A stretch of DNA of 19,696 nucleotides from CANIGN01 sp964538275. GTDB taxonomy: Bacteria > Bdellovibrionota > UBA2428. The notes under the pieces are model-generated. The model made no database searches. It was given only the letters and a program-made list of their open reading frames with translations, and was not told the DNA's origin. The stretch is taken from positions 1 to 19,696 of the forward strand of contig CAZIFW010000043.1 of the NCBI GenBank assembly GCA_964538275.1, given 5' to 3'. Shown one piece after another: positions 6,356 through 14,231 of the stretch. The position numbers were made by a program, and so were the translations under genes. How positions within the stretch are numbered: position 1 is the first letter of the stretch; each line of letters begins with the position of its first letter.

Positions 6356-8434
6356 CTAGGGCGTCGCTCTCTCCACATTTATCTCTATTCCTTGCTGACG
6401 TTGCCCAACTGAGAGCTCTCTTCTTCTATCCTTGAGTCGACGAATAGCTGGAGACATAATTTCCTGAATCAAAGTCTCGTAACTCATTCCGCCTGCTTCA
6501 GTGATCAAACACAAATCCGACCACCCGGGAGTTAAACCAGGAAGCGGATTACATTCTAAGAAGTAGGGGTTGCCATCTAAATCCATTCTAAAATCTATAC
6601 GAGCTACGTCTCTACAACCCAAAGCCATAAATGCTTTGCGCGCATAGGTTTCAATTTGGGTTTTTTGCTTTGGCGTTAATGCCGGATTCATTTCATATCG
6701 AATATATTTTTCAAAATCCAATTTGTATTGATAACTATAAACCGGACATGCGATATCTTTTTCAAGATAAACAATTTCCATGGGAGTTAGCACCTTAGGT
6801 CGCTTCTCTCCAAGCAAAGCTACAGTAAATTCTCTTCCACCCACAAATGTTTCTACAAGTGCTGGCTGATGATAACGAGCAATAAGCCCTGCTGCGACTT
6901 CGCGCAATTCACTTTCTGAATGCACCACACTCGAAGAGTGAATTCCTTTGCTACTTCCTTCTGCAACGGGCTTAACCATAAGTGGATATTTTAACCCGCT
7001 TGGTATTTTTTCTTTTGCTTCACTCATTAAAAATGAAAAAGGAGTCGCAACCCCCGCTTCTGCTACAACTTTTTTAGCAAGAGCTTTATCAAGAGTTACT
7101 GCAAGAGTAGTGGCATCACTTCCTGTATAAGGAAGCCCCATCATATCTAAGAGTGCGGGAACTTGTGATTCACGGTTTCTTCCACGCAAACCTTCTGCAA
7201 TGTTAAAGACTAAATCAACATCGGCCGAACCTAATTTTGCAGGCAAATCGCTGGTTGCTTCAAAATCTATAACCTCATGTCCTTGCTTGCGAATCGCATT
7301 GCGAATGGCCTCAAGCGTCTTGGGGGCATCAAACTCAGCTTCGGTATCAGTCATGGGATCTAATCCGGGCATGACTCGTTTTTCGTTGTATGTAAAACCT
7401 ACCCTCAAATGACTTAATGGCCTTAAGCGTGCTTTGCGTTTTTTAATGTTAAAACGATTTGCGCAGCTTTGAATAACAGCATCAAACACAACAACGTCAC
7501 TTGTAGCCCCTGCATATTTTGCAGCTTCAAAAAGGCTCGCGCCCTCTTCAAGACTAGGCAGTGCGTTGATTTCAATAAAATAAATCTCTCCACTCGTTGA
7601 GATTCTAAAATCCATGCGCGCTAAATCACGCACCCCTAGACCCTGAATAATTCTTCCCGCATATTCCATTATTTTCTTTTGAGTTTCTGCAGGAATTTCG
7701 GCAGGAACTTTCACAGATACCGCATTAGAATAATTGTTTTTAAGATCATAATCGTAAATTTTATATTTTCGATTACTTAGCTGACTTTCATCAAATTCAT
7801 ATTGTACAGGACACAAAATACCTTTTGTTTTTTCACTTAAAAGTTCAACAAACGGAACAGTAACATCAAAACCATCTACATATTCTTCTACAAGAATTCC
7901 CTCGGGATATTTCTTTAAGAGAGTTTTAATGCGTGCGGTATATTCTTGTGGAGTATTCACAACAGATTCTTGAGTAATCCCCTTTGAACTTCCCTCATAA
8001 TTGGGCTTCAAAAAGAGCGGAAATTTTAGAGCGGGAACCTGAGCGGTGTCTCGCTCAGTAACAAAGACAGAGGGGACAACAGGAACACCACAACGACTCA
8101 CGCGTGATTTTGTTAAATCTTTATCAAGAGTAAGATTACAAATGTAGGCATCACTTCCAGTAAAAGCAAAACCCATTTGTTCAAAAAGTGCAGGGTAAAA
8201 TCCTTCACGAAAACGACCAAAAGTTCCTTCAGCCGTATTAAATATCAAGTCTGGCTCTAAGCTTTCGATTCTAGCCAGTACGCGCGCAGGGGGACCTGAC
8301 ACCTCTACTTGAAAGACTTCATGGCCCAATGACTGGATAAGTCCTGTGATTCGGTCGATAGTTTCGAGGGTATCAAACTCAGCTTCAGTTTCAGACTCAC
8401 TCGTTTTTAGGTTATGTGTAAAAGCTATTCTCAT
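6356..8434 (-). CDS. Tandem D-alanine-D-alanine ligase-like protein (two ATP-grasp units in one chain)
   Basis: This 692-residue protein is two Ddl-like units end to end; canonical Ddl is roughly 300-370 residues. Unit 1 covers about 1-325 and unit 2 about 343-665. Each has an N-terminal Rossmann-like lobe (RIAFTHNLK / RVGFTYNEK), the F-N-x-A-E-G segment (65-70, 410-415) and the TGSDA segment (92-96, 437-441). Each also has the ATP-binding strand K-P-x-x-E-G-S-S-K-G (143-152, 488-497) and a Glu-containing hinge strand (LVEEYV, LVETFV). The metal ligands Asp, Glu, Asn are intact in both: D275/E288/N290 and D614/E627/N629. The expected reaction is ATP-dependent ligation of an amino acid carboxylate to an amine, as in cell-wall D-Ala-D-Ala synthesis. 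The true substrates are not readable, since the post-metal loops differ (LPSLEEGA versus LPGLTPGW). A Lys/Arg-rich linker joins the units, and the C-terminal tail is basic. There is no signal peptide. The P1 aminopeptidase gene follows. Confidence 0.85.
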   Translation of the reverse strand: MRIAFTHNLKTSESETEAEFDTLETIDRITGLIQSLGHEVFQVEVSGPPARVLARIESLEPDLIFNTAEGTFGRFREGFYPALFEQMGFAFTGSDAYICNLTLDKDLTKSRVSRCGVPVVPSVFVTERDTAQVPALKFPLFLKPNYEGSSKGITQESVVNTPQEYTARIKTLLKKYPEGILVEEYVDGFDVTVPFVELLSEKTKGILCPVQYEFDESQLSNRKYKIYDYDLKNNYSNAVSVKVPAEIPAETQKKIMEYAGRIIQGLGVRDLARMDFRISTSGEIYFIEINALPSLEEGASLFEAAKYAGATSDVVVFDAVIQSCANRFNIKKRKARLRPLSHLRVGFTYNEKRVMPGLDPMTDTEAEFDAPKTLEAIRNAIRKQGHEVIDFEATSDLPAKLGSADVDLVFNIAEGLRGRNRESQVPALLDMMGLPYTGSDATTLAVTLDKALAKKVVAEAGVATPFSFLMSEAKEKIPSGLKYPLMVKPVAEGSSKGIHSSSVVHSESELREVAAGLIARYHQPALVETFVGGREFTVALLGEKRPKVLTPMEIVYLEKDIACPVYSYQYKLDFEKYIRYEMNPALTPKQKTQIETYARKAFMALGCRDVARIDFRMDLDGNPYFLECNPLPGLTPGWSDLCLITEAGGMSYETLIQEIMSPAIRRLKDRRRELSVGQRQQGIEINVERATP

Positions 8435-8572
8435 CTCTGTATTCCGATATAATAAGACCTTCCCACTAAAATACTTATTAATTTTTCATATTTTTTTCTG
8501 CACCATACTATGACGAGTTTGGGCCTAAGTTGTTTGCTTTTCTCTGCGTGAAAAGTATGGGATGTTTTAGCC

Positions 8573-9739
8573 ATGAATTCGTCTTTTATCTTGAGCGCAA
8601 AACGATCTGCCATTGCCTCCTTTCAAGGCTCCCTTTCAAGCCTTTCGGCTTCTGAAATTGCTGCCCCCATAGTTAAAGCAGCTACAGCCGAACATGCTGT
8701 TTCTGTAGATGAAGTGTACATGGGCTGCGTTCTCACTGCTGGAATTGGTCAAGCTCCCGCTAGGCAAGCCGCGCTAAAGGGTGGACTTCCTCAAAGTGTC
8801 CCCTGCACTACTGTAGGTAAAGTTTGTGGCTCAGGCCTTAAAGCTGTCATGCTTGCAGATCTGAGCATCAAAACGGGAGAAGCCGATCTTGTACTTGCGG
8901 GAGGAATGGAAGCTATGAGCCAAGCCCCCTACCTATTGCCAAAGGTTCGCACAGGGTTGCGCCTTGGAAACGGCGAGCTCGTAGATTCTATGATCAAAGA
9001 CGGCCTATGGGATGTCTACAACAACTTCCACATGGGAACTGCAGCAGAAACTTGTGTAAAGAAATTTGCTATCACCCGCGAAGCGCAAGACGCCTATGCT
9101 GCTGAATCTTACAAAAGAGCCCAAGCAGCCCTTCAAACAGGCGCTTTTACAAACGAAATTGTAAGCATCGAGATTAAGAGTAAAAAAGGAATGACTTCTT
9201 TTAATGTAGACGAAGAAGCGACTAAATTTGATGCCGAAAAATCAAAAGCTCTTCGCCCTGCCTTTGACTCTGCAGGCACAATCACTGCTGCAAACGCCAG
9301 TAGCTTAAGCGACGGCGCAGCTGCTCTATTAATAGGATCAGAAGCATGGGCAAAAAAAGTAAAACCCATGGCCCGTATTGTAGCTCAAGCACAAGCGGCG
9401 CAAGATCCTGTTTGGTTTACGACAGCTCCCGCTGAAAGCATTAAGAAACTTTTGAAAAAAGCCTCCCTCAAAAGCAGCGATATCGATGCATGGGAGATCA
9501 ACGAAGCTTTTGCCGCTGTAGCTATTGTAAATACTCAGCTTTTAGAAATTGACCCCACAAAAGTGAATATGCGTGGCGGAGCGATTGCACTGGGTCACCC
9601 CATCGGAGCAAGTGGCGCTCGCATTCTTGTAACTCTTGCGCACACACTTCAACAAACTAAAAAACGCTACGGAATTGCAAGCCTTTGCATTGGGGGCGGT
9701 GAGGCCGTATCGGTTCTCATCGAAAACCTTGAGCTTTAA
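8573..9739 (+). CDS. Acetyl-CoA acetyltransferase (thiolase family)
   Basis: The 388-residue length and order of motifs are typical of biosynthetic thiolases. The N-terminus ILSAKRSAIASFQGSL is followed by the nucleophile in VGKVCGSGLKA (Cys85) and by GGMEAMSQAPY. Next come WEINEAFAAVA, GGAIALGHPIGASG (His342), and CIGGGEAV with the second Cys (Cys372). The enzyme interconverts two acetyl-CoA and acetoacetyl-CoA, or cleaves longer 3-ketoacyl-CoA. AtoB/PhaA-type acetyl-CoA acetyltransferase is the best fit, but chain-length preference cannot be read. The ATG at 8573 is preceded by GGGATG about ten bases upstream. It starts a plus-strand operon with the helical-repeat gene (overlapping) and rlmE. 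Downstream tyrosine-pathway products elsewhere in the window include acetoacetate, a possible but unproven metabolic link. Confidence 0.92.
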   Translation: MNSSFILSAKRSAIASFQGSLSSLSASEIAAPIVKAATAEHAVSVDEVYMGCVLTAGIGQAPARQAALKGGLPQSVPCTTVGKVCGSGLKAVMLADLSIKTGEADLVLAGGMEAMSQAPYLLPKVRTGLRLGNGELVDSMIKDGLWDVYNNFHMGTAAETCVKKFAITREAQDAYAAESYKRAQAALQTGAFTNEIVSIEIKSKKGMTSFNVDEEATKFDAEKSKALRPAFDSAGTITAANASSLSDGAAALLIGSEAWAKKVKPMARIVAQAQAAQDPVWFTTAPAESIKKLLKKASLKSSDIDAWEINEAFAAVAIVNTQLLEIDPTKVNMRGGAIALGHPIGASGARILVTLAHTLQQTKKRYGIASLCIGGGEAVSVLIENLEL

Positions 9740-10547
9740 TTTAACACTTCAAAAAATTCGCGAAACTCTTGAACAGCTTTCTGCTGTAGAAGTTGCTGAA
9801 CTTTTTTTATCTCCGCACATTCATCCCAAAATTTTCACAGAAGCAACACAAGAACCTGGTCCTACAATGTGGATTGTGAATCGCAGTGATGTATCTACAA
9901 AAACTTTAGAAATACTTTTAAAGCATTCAATTACAGGAATTGCCGAAAGAGCCGCAGAAAAACTTAAGTCTAGAAAAGCTACCATCACCCATCTAACCGC
10001 TCCCCTTTTGGAAGAAGACTTAAGTCGATTAGAAGCATATGCAATTGAAGATATTCTTGGGCATCCTCTCTGTCCTTGGGAAGCTATGCTCTTTTTTGCA
10101 ATACACGCAGAAGATGATGTGCGTGCAAGCACTTGCTTAAGTTTAACTCGTAGGCTTTGGGAACATCCAGCTCAGTCCTTAGACTTTCCACTCATCGAAG
10201 CACAATTTAAGGACGTTTTTTCTGTCTTAGCTGCTGAAGATATTTCTCCTATGGTACGTGCCTATGCTGCTCGCATTCCAATGTGGAAGAGCTTTGAGGT
10301 TGACGCGTTTTTAGAGAGCGAAGCTAACGAGCACGTTCAAGCAAAATGGTTGCAACACGAAGAATCCACCCCTCATCATTTTGAGCTTATTTCTGAAAAC
10401 TCAGAAGATCCTTACTTAAGAAGAGTTTTGGCTTTAGATTCTAGAGTAAATCCTGATTTAAGAAAAAAAATTCAAGATGCCAGCAAAGACCCACTCGAAA
10501 TACTTTTTCATGAAGCTTATTTAACTCACGAAGGTGAAACGCATTAA
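9729..10547 (+). CDS. Uncharacterised alpha-helical repeat protein (HEAT/LRV-like)
   Basis: I do not recognise a named family. The protein is almost entirely predicted helices with repeated patterns such as TKTLEILLKHSITGIAERAA and VRASTCLSLTRRL. These recall HEAT or leucine-rich-variant repeats, where short helix pairs carry 'bad neighbour decay' patterns like EILLKH...RAAEKL. There is no signal peptide or membrane segment. The start is uncertain. The frame is open well into the thiolase gene and has no ATG until codon 47 of the form given. TTG at 9729 (11-base overlap with the thiolase stop) is my choice, giving 272 residues. TTG at 9636 or GTG near 9702 would extend it. Its TAA directly abuts the rlmE ATG, so it is translated together with that gene. 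Such repeats usually form protein-binding scaffolds; no specific role can be given. Confidence 0.7.
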   Translation: MSFNLTLQKIRETLEQLSAVEVAELFLSPHIHPKIFTEATQEPGPTMWIVNRSDVSTKTLEILLKHSITGIAERAAEKLKSRKATITHLTAPLLEEDLSRLEAYAIEDILGHPLCPWEAMLFFAIHAEDDVRASTCLSLTRRLWEHPAQSLDFPLIEAQFKDVFSVLAAEDISPMVRAYAARIPMWKSFEVDAFLESEANEHVQAKWLQHEESTPHHFELISENSEDPYLRRVLALDSRVNPDLRKKIQDASKDPLEILFHEAYLTHEGETH

Positions 10548-11174
10548 ATGACAAAACCTTTAAAAAATCCAAAACCCAAAAAACAAAGAAAGTTCTACGA
10601 GGTTGTGGATTCTTATACTCAAAAGGCTCACAAAGAAGGCTTTGTTGCTCGCAGTGTTTTTAAACTGCAAGAAATTGATCAAAAAATTAAGCTTTATCAA
10701 AAAGGACAAAAGATACTCGATCTAGGGTCAAGTCCTGGAAGCTGGATGCAATTTGCCTCAACAAAAGTTGGTCCCACAGGTTTCGTTGTAGGACTCGATA
10801 TCAGCGAATTGAGAGTTTCTGCCCCCAATATGGCTTTTTTTCTACAAGATATGACGAACGTTGAAGAGGTCATAGAAAAAACTCACGAGTGGGCACCTTT
10901 TGATATTATTCAAAGTGATGCCATGGTGAAAACAAATGGAATTGTAGATAGCGACTGTGCAAAATCTATTCAAATTGTTGAAAGTGGAATTTTACTTGCA
11001 AAAAGTGAGCTCCTAAAAAGTGGCGGCATATTCTTAGCTAAAATCTTTGAAGGTCCTGGCTTTAATCCTTTTTGGAATGAATTTCGAATGACCTTTAAAG
11101 GATCAAAAGTTTTTCGCCCCGACGCTATTCGCAAAGGCTCCCGCGAAATCTACATCCTCGGCTACAAAAAATAA
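10548..11174 (+). CDS. rlmE: 23S rRNA (uridine-2'-O)-methyltransferase RlmE (FtsJ/RrmJ)
   Basis: This 208-residue protein has the full FtsJ pattern. A basic N-terminus precedes ARSVFKLQEID (Lys39), the SAM-binding loop ILDLGSSPGSW (56-66) and VVGLDIS (80-86). SDAM (Asp124), FLAKIFEGPGF (Lys165) and GSREIYIL (Glu200) complete the pattern. K39-D124-K165-E200 matches the K-D-K-E catalytic tetrad of RlmE, which methylates the 2'-OH of a conserved uridine in the A-loop of 23S rRNA (U2552 in E. coli). The segment after SDAM is diverged from the common SDMAPN, so a relaxed or different RNA target is possible. The ATG immediately follows the TAA of the helical-repeat gene without any spacer, indicating translational coupling. 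The often-seen partner ftsH is absent here. Confidence 0.9.
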   Translation: MTKPLKNPKPKKQRKFYEVVDSYTQKAHKEGFVARSVFKLQEIDQKIKLYQKGQKILDLGSSPGSWMQFASTKVGPTGFVVGLDISELRVSAPNMAFFLQDMTNVEEVIEKTHEWAPFDIIQSDAMVKTNGIVDSDCAKSIQIVESGILLAKSELLKSGGIFLAKIFEGPGFNPFWNEFRMTFKGSKVFRPDAIRKGSREIYILGYKK

Positions 11175-11177
11175 GCT

Positions 11178-11254
11178 TGTCGAAAAGGCGTCAGAGACCT
11201 TTTCGACACCCCTCCGCTACCTTTTTAACAATGTCGAAAAGGTCTCTGACGCCT
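11178..11254. repeat. Perfect 23-bp inverted repeat between convergent operons (REP-like, possible terminator)
   Basis: Bases 11186-11208 and 11232-11254 are exact reverse complements, with a 23-base loop. The left half can alternatively form its own 11-bp hairpin, TGTCGAAAAGG (11178-11188) against CCTTTTCGACA (11198-11208), so two exclusive structures exist. It fills the gap between the rlmE stop and the ABC ATPase stop. No long T-run follows on the plus strand, and only TTT follows on the minus strand. The same 11-mer recurs at 12735-12745. A bidirectional terminator or a dispersed palindromic repeat are both plausible. Confidence 0.65.
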
Positions 11255-11262
11255 AAATGACA

Positions 11263-11991
11263 TTAGGTGACGATGCGGGCAAAGACTTCTTCTTCAGTGC
11301 CTGCAAGTAAGCTACTTACATTCCCCTGATGTTTTATTTGTCCATCAGCAAGTATTAAAACTTGGCCTTGCATCTTTTGAGCAAAGCTCACGTGATGAGT
11401 GACAAGAATAACAGGACACGGATGCGCTCGTTCCATATCCGCAATCATCTTAAATACTTCTAAGGTCATATAAGGATCAAGGGAGGAAGTGGGTTCATCT
11501 AAAAACAAAAGTTGCGGGCGAGTGATCATAGCTCGCAAAATAGCGACTCGCTGTTTTTGGCCTCCAGAAAGCTTAGAAGGCATTTTATCAGCATGATGAT
11601 GAAGAGAAAAACTCTTAAGTGCTTCTATGGCTCTTTGTTTAGCTTCATCCTTATTTACGCCATGAACCTTAAGTAAAGGTAAGCAAATATTTTCTAAAGC
11701 AGTTAAGTGAGGAAATAGATTAAAACTCTGAAAAACTACTCCTGTTTTACTTCTAAACTTTCGAAGTGCTTCTTCCTCTTGGGGCAGCTTTTCTCCAGCC
11801 CAACAAATACTACCCAATTGAGGCAATTCTAAGCCGCAAAGTAGGCGCATCAGAGTAGATTTTCCTCCACCCGAGGGACCCATCAACAAAAGACTTTCAA
11901 AGTTTAAATCTAAAGATAGATTCTTAAAAACTTCTTGTCCTGGATAACTAAAGGATAAGTTTTCAATTTTAAGCTTCACACTAGAATTCAT
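11263..11991 (-). CDS. Polar amino-acid ABC transporter, ATP-binding protein (GlnQ/HisP-like)
   Basis: The 242-residue ATPase has every nucleotide-binding motif. These are Walker A GPSGGGKS (38-45), the Q-loop at Gln88 (VVFQSFNLFPHLT), the signature LSGGQKQR (141-148), Walker B LLFLDE (161-166) and the H-loop His199. The QSFNLFPH segment and the overall length fit the polar amino-acid importer subfamily. It powers import through the membrane protein encoded just upstream, whose end overlaps its start by 11 bases. The binding protein is encoded at the head of the same operon. It is the last gene of the minus-strand unit and ends 9 bases from the inverted repeat. The substrate is set by the binding protein and is not known. 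Confidence 0.92.
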   Translation of the reverse strand: MNSSVKLKIENLSFSYPGQEVFKNLSLDLNFESLLLMGPSGGGKSTLMRLLCGLELPQLGSICWAGEKLPQEEEALRKFRSKTGVVFQSFNLFPHLTALENICLPLLKVHGVNKDEAKQRAIEALKSFSLHHHADKMPSKLSGGQKQRVAILRAMITRPQLLFLDEPTSSLDPYMTLEVFKMIADMERAHPCPVILVTHHVSFAQKMQGQVLILADGQIKHQGNVSSLLAGTEEEVFARIVT

Positions 11992-12727
11992 AATGAAGCC
12001 TTTTTTCTAAAGAATGTGCCGCCCATGTGATTGGAGCGGTAATTAAGAGATATCCAAAAGCTAAAGGTAAATAAACTTCAAGAGTTGAATACGTTAAAGA
12101 ATTCACTTCTTGTGCATTCAAAGTAAATTCACTCACTGCAATAATAGAAAGTAACGACGAGTCCTTCACAATAGAAGCAAATTGACCACCAAGGGCAGGC
12201 AACGCAATTTTAAAGAGCTGAGGTCCAATCACTTCTTTGTAAATTTGCCAGGGCTTTAGACCAATTGCACGAGCAGCATCCCACTGACTGCTTGGAATAG
12301 ATTCTAGTGCTGAACGAAATATTTCTGAAATGTAGGCTGCACTAAAATTTGAAAGTATTAAAACAGAAAGCCAAAAACGATTATCCACTCCAGCTGCATT
12401 AGCGATTACATAAAAAAACAAAAGGATTTGAACCAAGAGCGGAGTTCCACGCATGAGATGAACCCAAGTTAAAGAGAACGACCTCAAAAGACTAGGTCCT
12501 CGCTGCATTATCATTAAGACCCAGCCCCAAACTAGACTCAGCACCAGAGCCACTGCTGAGATACGCAAGGTCATAATCCATCCAGTAGCTAGCTTTTCTC
12601 GATAGTCCCAGATAACAGACCAGTTCCACTGATATTCAATTCGTTGAAAACTAAAATACAGAACTCCAAAAAGAAAAAAATAAACGACGGGATAAGACGC
12701 CCAATGGTACCAATTACGTTTCGACAC
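11981..12727 (-). CDS. Polar amino-acid ABC transporter, permease (HisM/GlnP family)
   Basis: This 248-residue inner-membrane protein has about five to six membrane segments: near 11-28, 48-72, 84-108, 112-130, a segment following the EAA loop, and 214-235. The conserved cytoplasmic EAA loop is at about 135-165 (ESIPSSQWDAARAIGLKP, then IYKEVIGPQ), where the ATPase docks. The N-terminal periplasmic part (QRIEYQWNWSVIWDYRE) is typical of the HisM group. The reading frame begins with GTG at 12727. The ATG at 12746 is 19 bases upstream and out of frame. A GGTGGGG run lies almost against the GTG, so initiation is unusual and falls within the TCGACA-type repeat. A single permease gene implies a homodimer. 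Confidence 0.9.
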   Translation of the reverse strand: MSKRNWYHWASYPVVYFFLFGVLYFSFQRIEYQWNWSVIWDYREKLATGWIMTLRISAVALVLSLVWGWVLMIMQRGPSLLRSFSLTWVHLMRGTPLLVQILLFFYVIANAAGVDNRFWLSVLILSNFSAAYISEIFRSALESIPSSQWDAARAIGLKPWQIYKEVIGPQLFKIALPALGGQFASIVKDSSLLSIIAVSEFTLNAQEVNSLTYSTLEVYLPLAFGYLLITAPITWAAHSLEKRLHYEF

Positions 12728-12746
12728 ACCCCACCCTTTTCGACAT
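12719..12746. repeat. Second copy region of the TTTTCGACA motif, over the permease start
   Basis: Two direct copies of TTTCGACA (12719-12726 and 12738-12745) are separated by a C/A-rich spacer. The second extends to CCTTTTCGACA (12735-12745), identical to the 11-mer at 11198-11208. The spacer ACCCCACC resembles the ACCCCTCC that follows the 11198 copy. Together the two sites bracket the permease and ATPase genes. Confidence 0.5.
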
Positions 12747-12758
12747 GGCTAAGGTGCC

Positions 12759-13535
12759 TTACAGAATAAAATCTACGCCAAGTTCTTTAAAGACTTGTTT
12801 TTCTTCGCCCAAAAATTTTGCGCCTAGCTTATCAAAACCCTGCTTTTTTCTGTAATCTTCAATAAAAGCATTTACCTGTTTTAAGAGTTCAACATTTCCT
12901 TTGCGAATCCCCACAGCCCAAGCTTCTTGTTGAAAGGGCTTTAATAAAGCACGAGTTGTTTCACGGTTTTTTATCCAATGCTTATACACAGACATTTGAT
13001 CATATATAAAGGCATCTGCTTTTTTCTGTACAACTTCCAATACGGCAGAAGTTTCTTTATCTAAGACTAGAATCTTATCGCTTGCTAAATTCTTTGAAGC
13101 CCACGCATGTGCAGTGGTGCCCTTTTTTACTGCTACCCGAGCACCTAATTTTTTAAGATCCGCATCGCTTTGAATTTTAGTATCTTTACCCACTAAAAGT
13201 GCTAAACCCGTTTTTACATAAGGTGATGAAAAATCAATTGATTTTTTTCTTTCATCATTCACAGTAAGTGAAGAAATAACTAAATCAATTGATCCTGTTT
13301 TAAGAGCAGGAATTAACCCATCAAAAGACATATTTTCTATTTTTACAGGCCGCTTCAAATATTCTCCCAAAGCCGTAGCAATTCCCACACTGATTCCATC
13401 TGGTTTGCCAGATTTATCTGTCATTTCAAAAGGAGGATAAGCTAACTCCATACCCACTTTAAGCGGAGTATCTACAGCTGCTAAAAGAAAACTTGAAACT
13501 AAAAACGAAGCCGCAACGGCTAAAAGTTTATTCAT
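12759..13535 (-). CDS. Polar amino-acid ABC transporter, periplasmic binding protein (SBP family 3)
   Basis: The protein is 258 residues from the ATG at 13535; a TTG two codons earlier is possible. The signal peptide (MNKLLAVAASFLVSSFLLAA) is followed by the family-3 landmarks. These are LKVGMELAYPPFE, GISVGIATALGEYL, FDGLIPALKTGSIDLVISSL then TVNDERKKSIDFSSPY, the hinge-side AVKKGTTAH and the C-terminal WAVGIRKGN. The SSLTVNDERKKSIDFS segment carries the Arg that binds the ligand alpha-carboxylate in this family. There is no lipobox Cys, so it should be a free periplasmic protein. It is first in the operon, with the permease gene 31 bases downstream. No strong ribosome binding site is visible. 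Side-chain preference of the ligand cannot be inferred. Confidence 0.9.
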   Translation of the reverse strand: MNKLLAVAASFLVSSFLLAAVDTPLKVGMELAYPPFEMTDKSGKPDGISVGIATALGEYLKRPVKIENMSFDGLIPALKTGSIDLVISSLTVNDERKKSIDFSSPYVKTGLALLVGKDTKIQSDADLKKLGARVAVKKGTTAHAWASKNLASDKILVLDKETSAVLEVVQKKADAFIYDQMSVYKHWIKNRETTRALLKPFQQEAWAVGIRKGNVELLKQVNAFIEDYRKKQGFDKLGAKFLGEEKQVFKELGVDFIL

Positions 13536-13595
13536 AAACAAGAGTCTAAGACGACTTTTACTAAAGGTACAGAAACGTTTACTAAGTTCTAAGTC

Positions 13596-14231
13596 CTATT
13601 TTAGCGCGTCGACCTGCTGCTCAGGAGAGCTTTTAAGACACTCTGCTGTAGACATGCATTTGTCCCATATTTTCTTAAGTGTAGGATAGCTTTCTAACGG
13701 AATCTCAAAACGCTTAGCATTGTACATTTGCGGAATAACAAACAAATCTGCTGCACTTAGCTCGTTACCTACACAAAAAGATCCAGATGTTTTTTCTACG
13801 GTTTTTTCAAAGGCCATGAGCCCATTGTGGGTAAAATGCTTAGCCCAAGCTAATTTCTTCTCAGGCTCCGTACTATGCATGCTTTGCACACGAGGAGTTT
13901 GAAGGGGTGCCGTATCAGAGTTAATAAGTTCGCAGAGCTCAAAAATCTTATAGCGATGTGTCCGATCTACTCCAAAAATCATGGGAGTATTTGCAAAATT
14001 TTCTTCAATCCACATAAGCATAGACATACTTTGACTCAAATAAGATCCAGGGGACACTTCAAGAACGGGCAAGGCTCCCATAGGATTTCTAGCAAGATGT
14101 GTAGATTCTCGATGTTCACCCTTCAGGATATTAATGGGAATATAATTAAAAGGAATTTTTTTTAACTCAAAGGCCCATCGTACACGCCAACTTGCAGATG
14201 AACGCCAATACCCATAAAGATTAGGTGTCAT
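13596..14231 (-). CDS. maiA: Maleylacetoacetate isomerase (zeta-class glutathione S-transferase)
   Basis: This 211-residue protein follows the zeta-GST layout: LYGYWRSSASWRVRWAFELK at the N-terminus, PINILKGEH, NPMGALPVLE, then LSQSMSMLMWIEE. The C-terminal half has SGSFCVGNELSAADLFVIPQMYNAKRF, a close fit to the G-D-x-x-T/S-x-A-D-x-x-x-x-P-Q motif. In well-studied enzymes the active-site stretch is S-S-C-S-W-R; here the Cys is Ala (S-S-A-S), also seen in bacterial relatives, with the key Ser kept. It isomerises maleylacetoacetate to fumarylacetoacetate using glutathione as cofactor. The fumarylacetoacetase-family gene in the same run makes this function likely. Its ATG overlaps the upstream glycosyltransferase stop by 11 bases. 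Homogentisate dioxygenase is not in the window. Confidence 0.82.
   Translation of the reverse strand: MTPNLYGYWRSSASWRVRWAFELKKIPFNYIPINILKGEHRESTHLARNPMGALPVLEVSPGSYLSQSMSMLMWIEENFANTPMIFGVDRTHRYKIFELCELINSDTAPLQTPRVQSMHSTEPEKKLAWAKHFTHNGLMAFEKTVEKTSGSFCVGNELSAADLFVIPQMYNAKRFEIPLESYPTLKKIWDKCMSTAECLKSSPEQQVDALK

Noticed and set aside
8503..8560. CCATACT ... AGTATGG inverted repeat in the divergent ligase/thiolase spacer as an operator.
   Set aside because: Only 7 bp with a 44-base separation; too weak to call without conservation.
8431..8613. A 60-codon minus-strand frame whose TGA overlaps the ATG of the tandem ligase gene.
   Set aside because: It runs antisense across the thiolase start, has no clear ribosome binding site, and its residues show no family pattern. 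The overlap could mimic coupling but is more likely chance.
8573..9739. Thiolase and FAH/MAI genes as one ketone-body pathway.
   Set aside because: They lie on opposite strands about 4 kb apart with an ABC operon between; metabolic linkage is only conceptual.
12727..12746. ATG at 12746 as start of the permease.
   Set aside because: It is out of frame with the permease (19 bases away).
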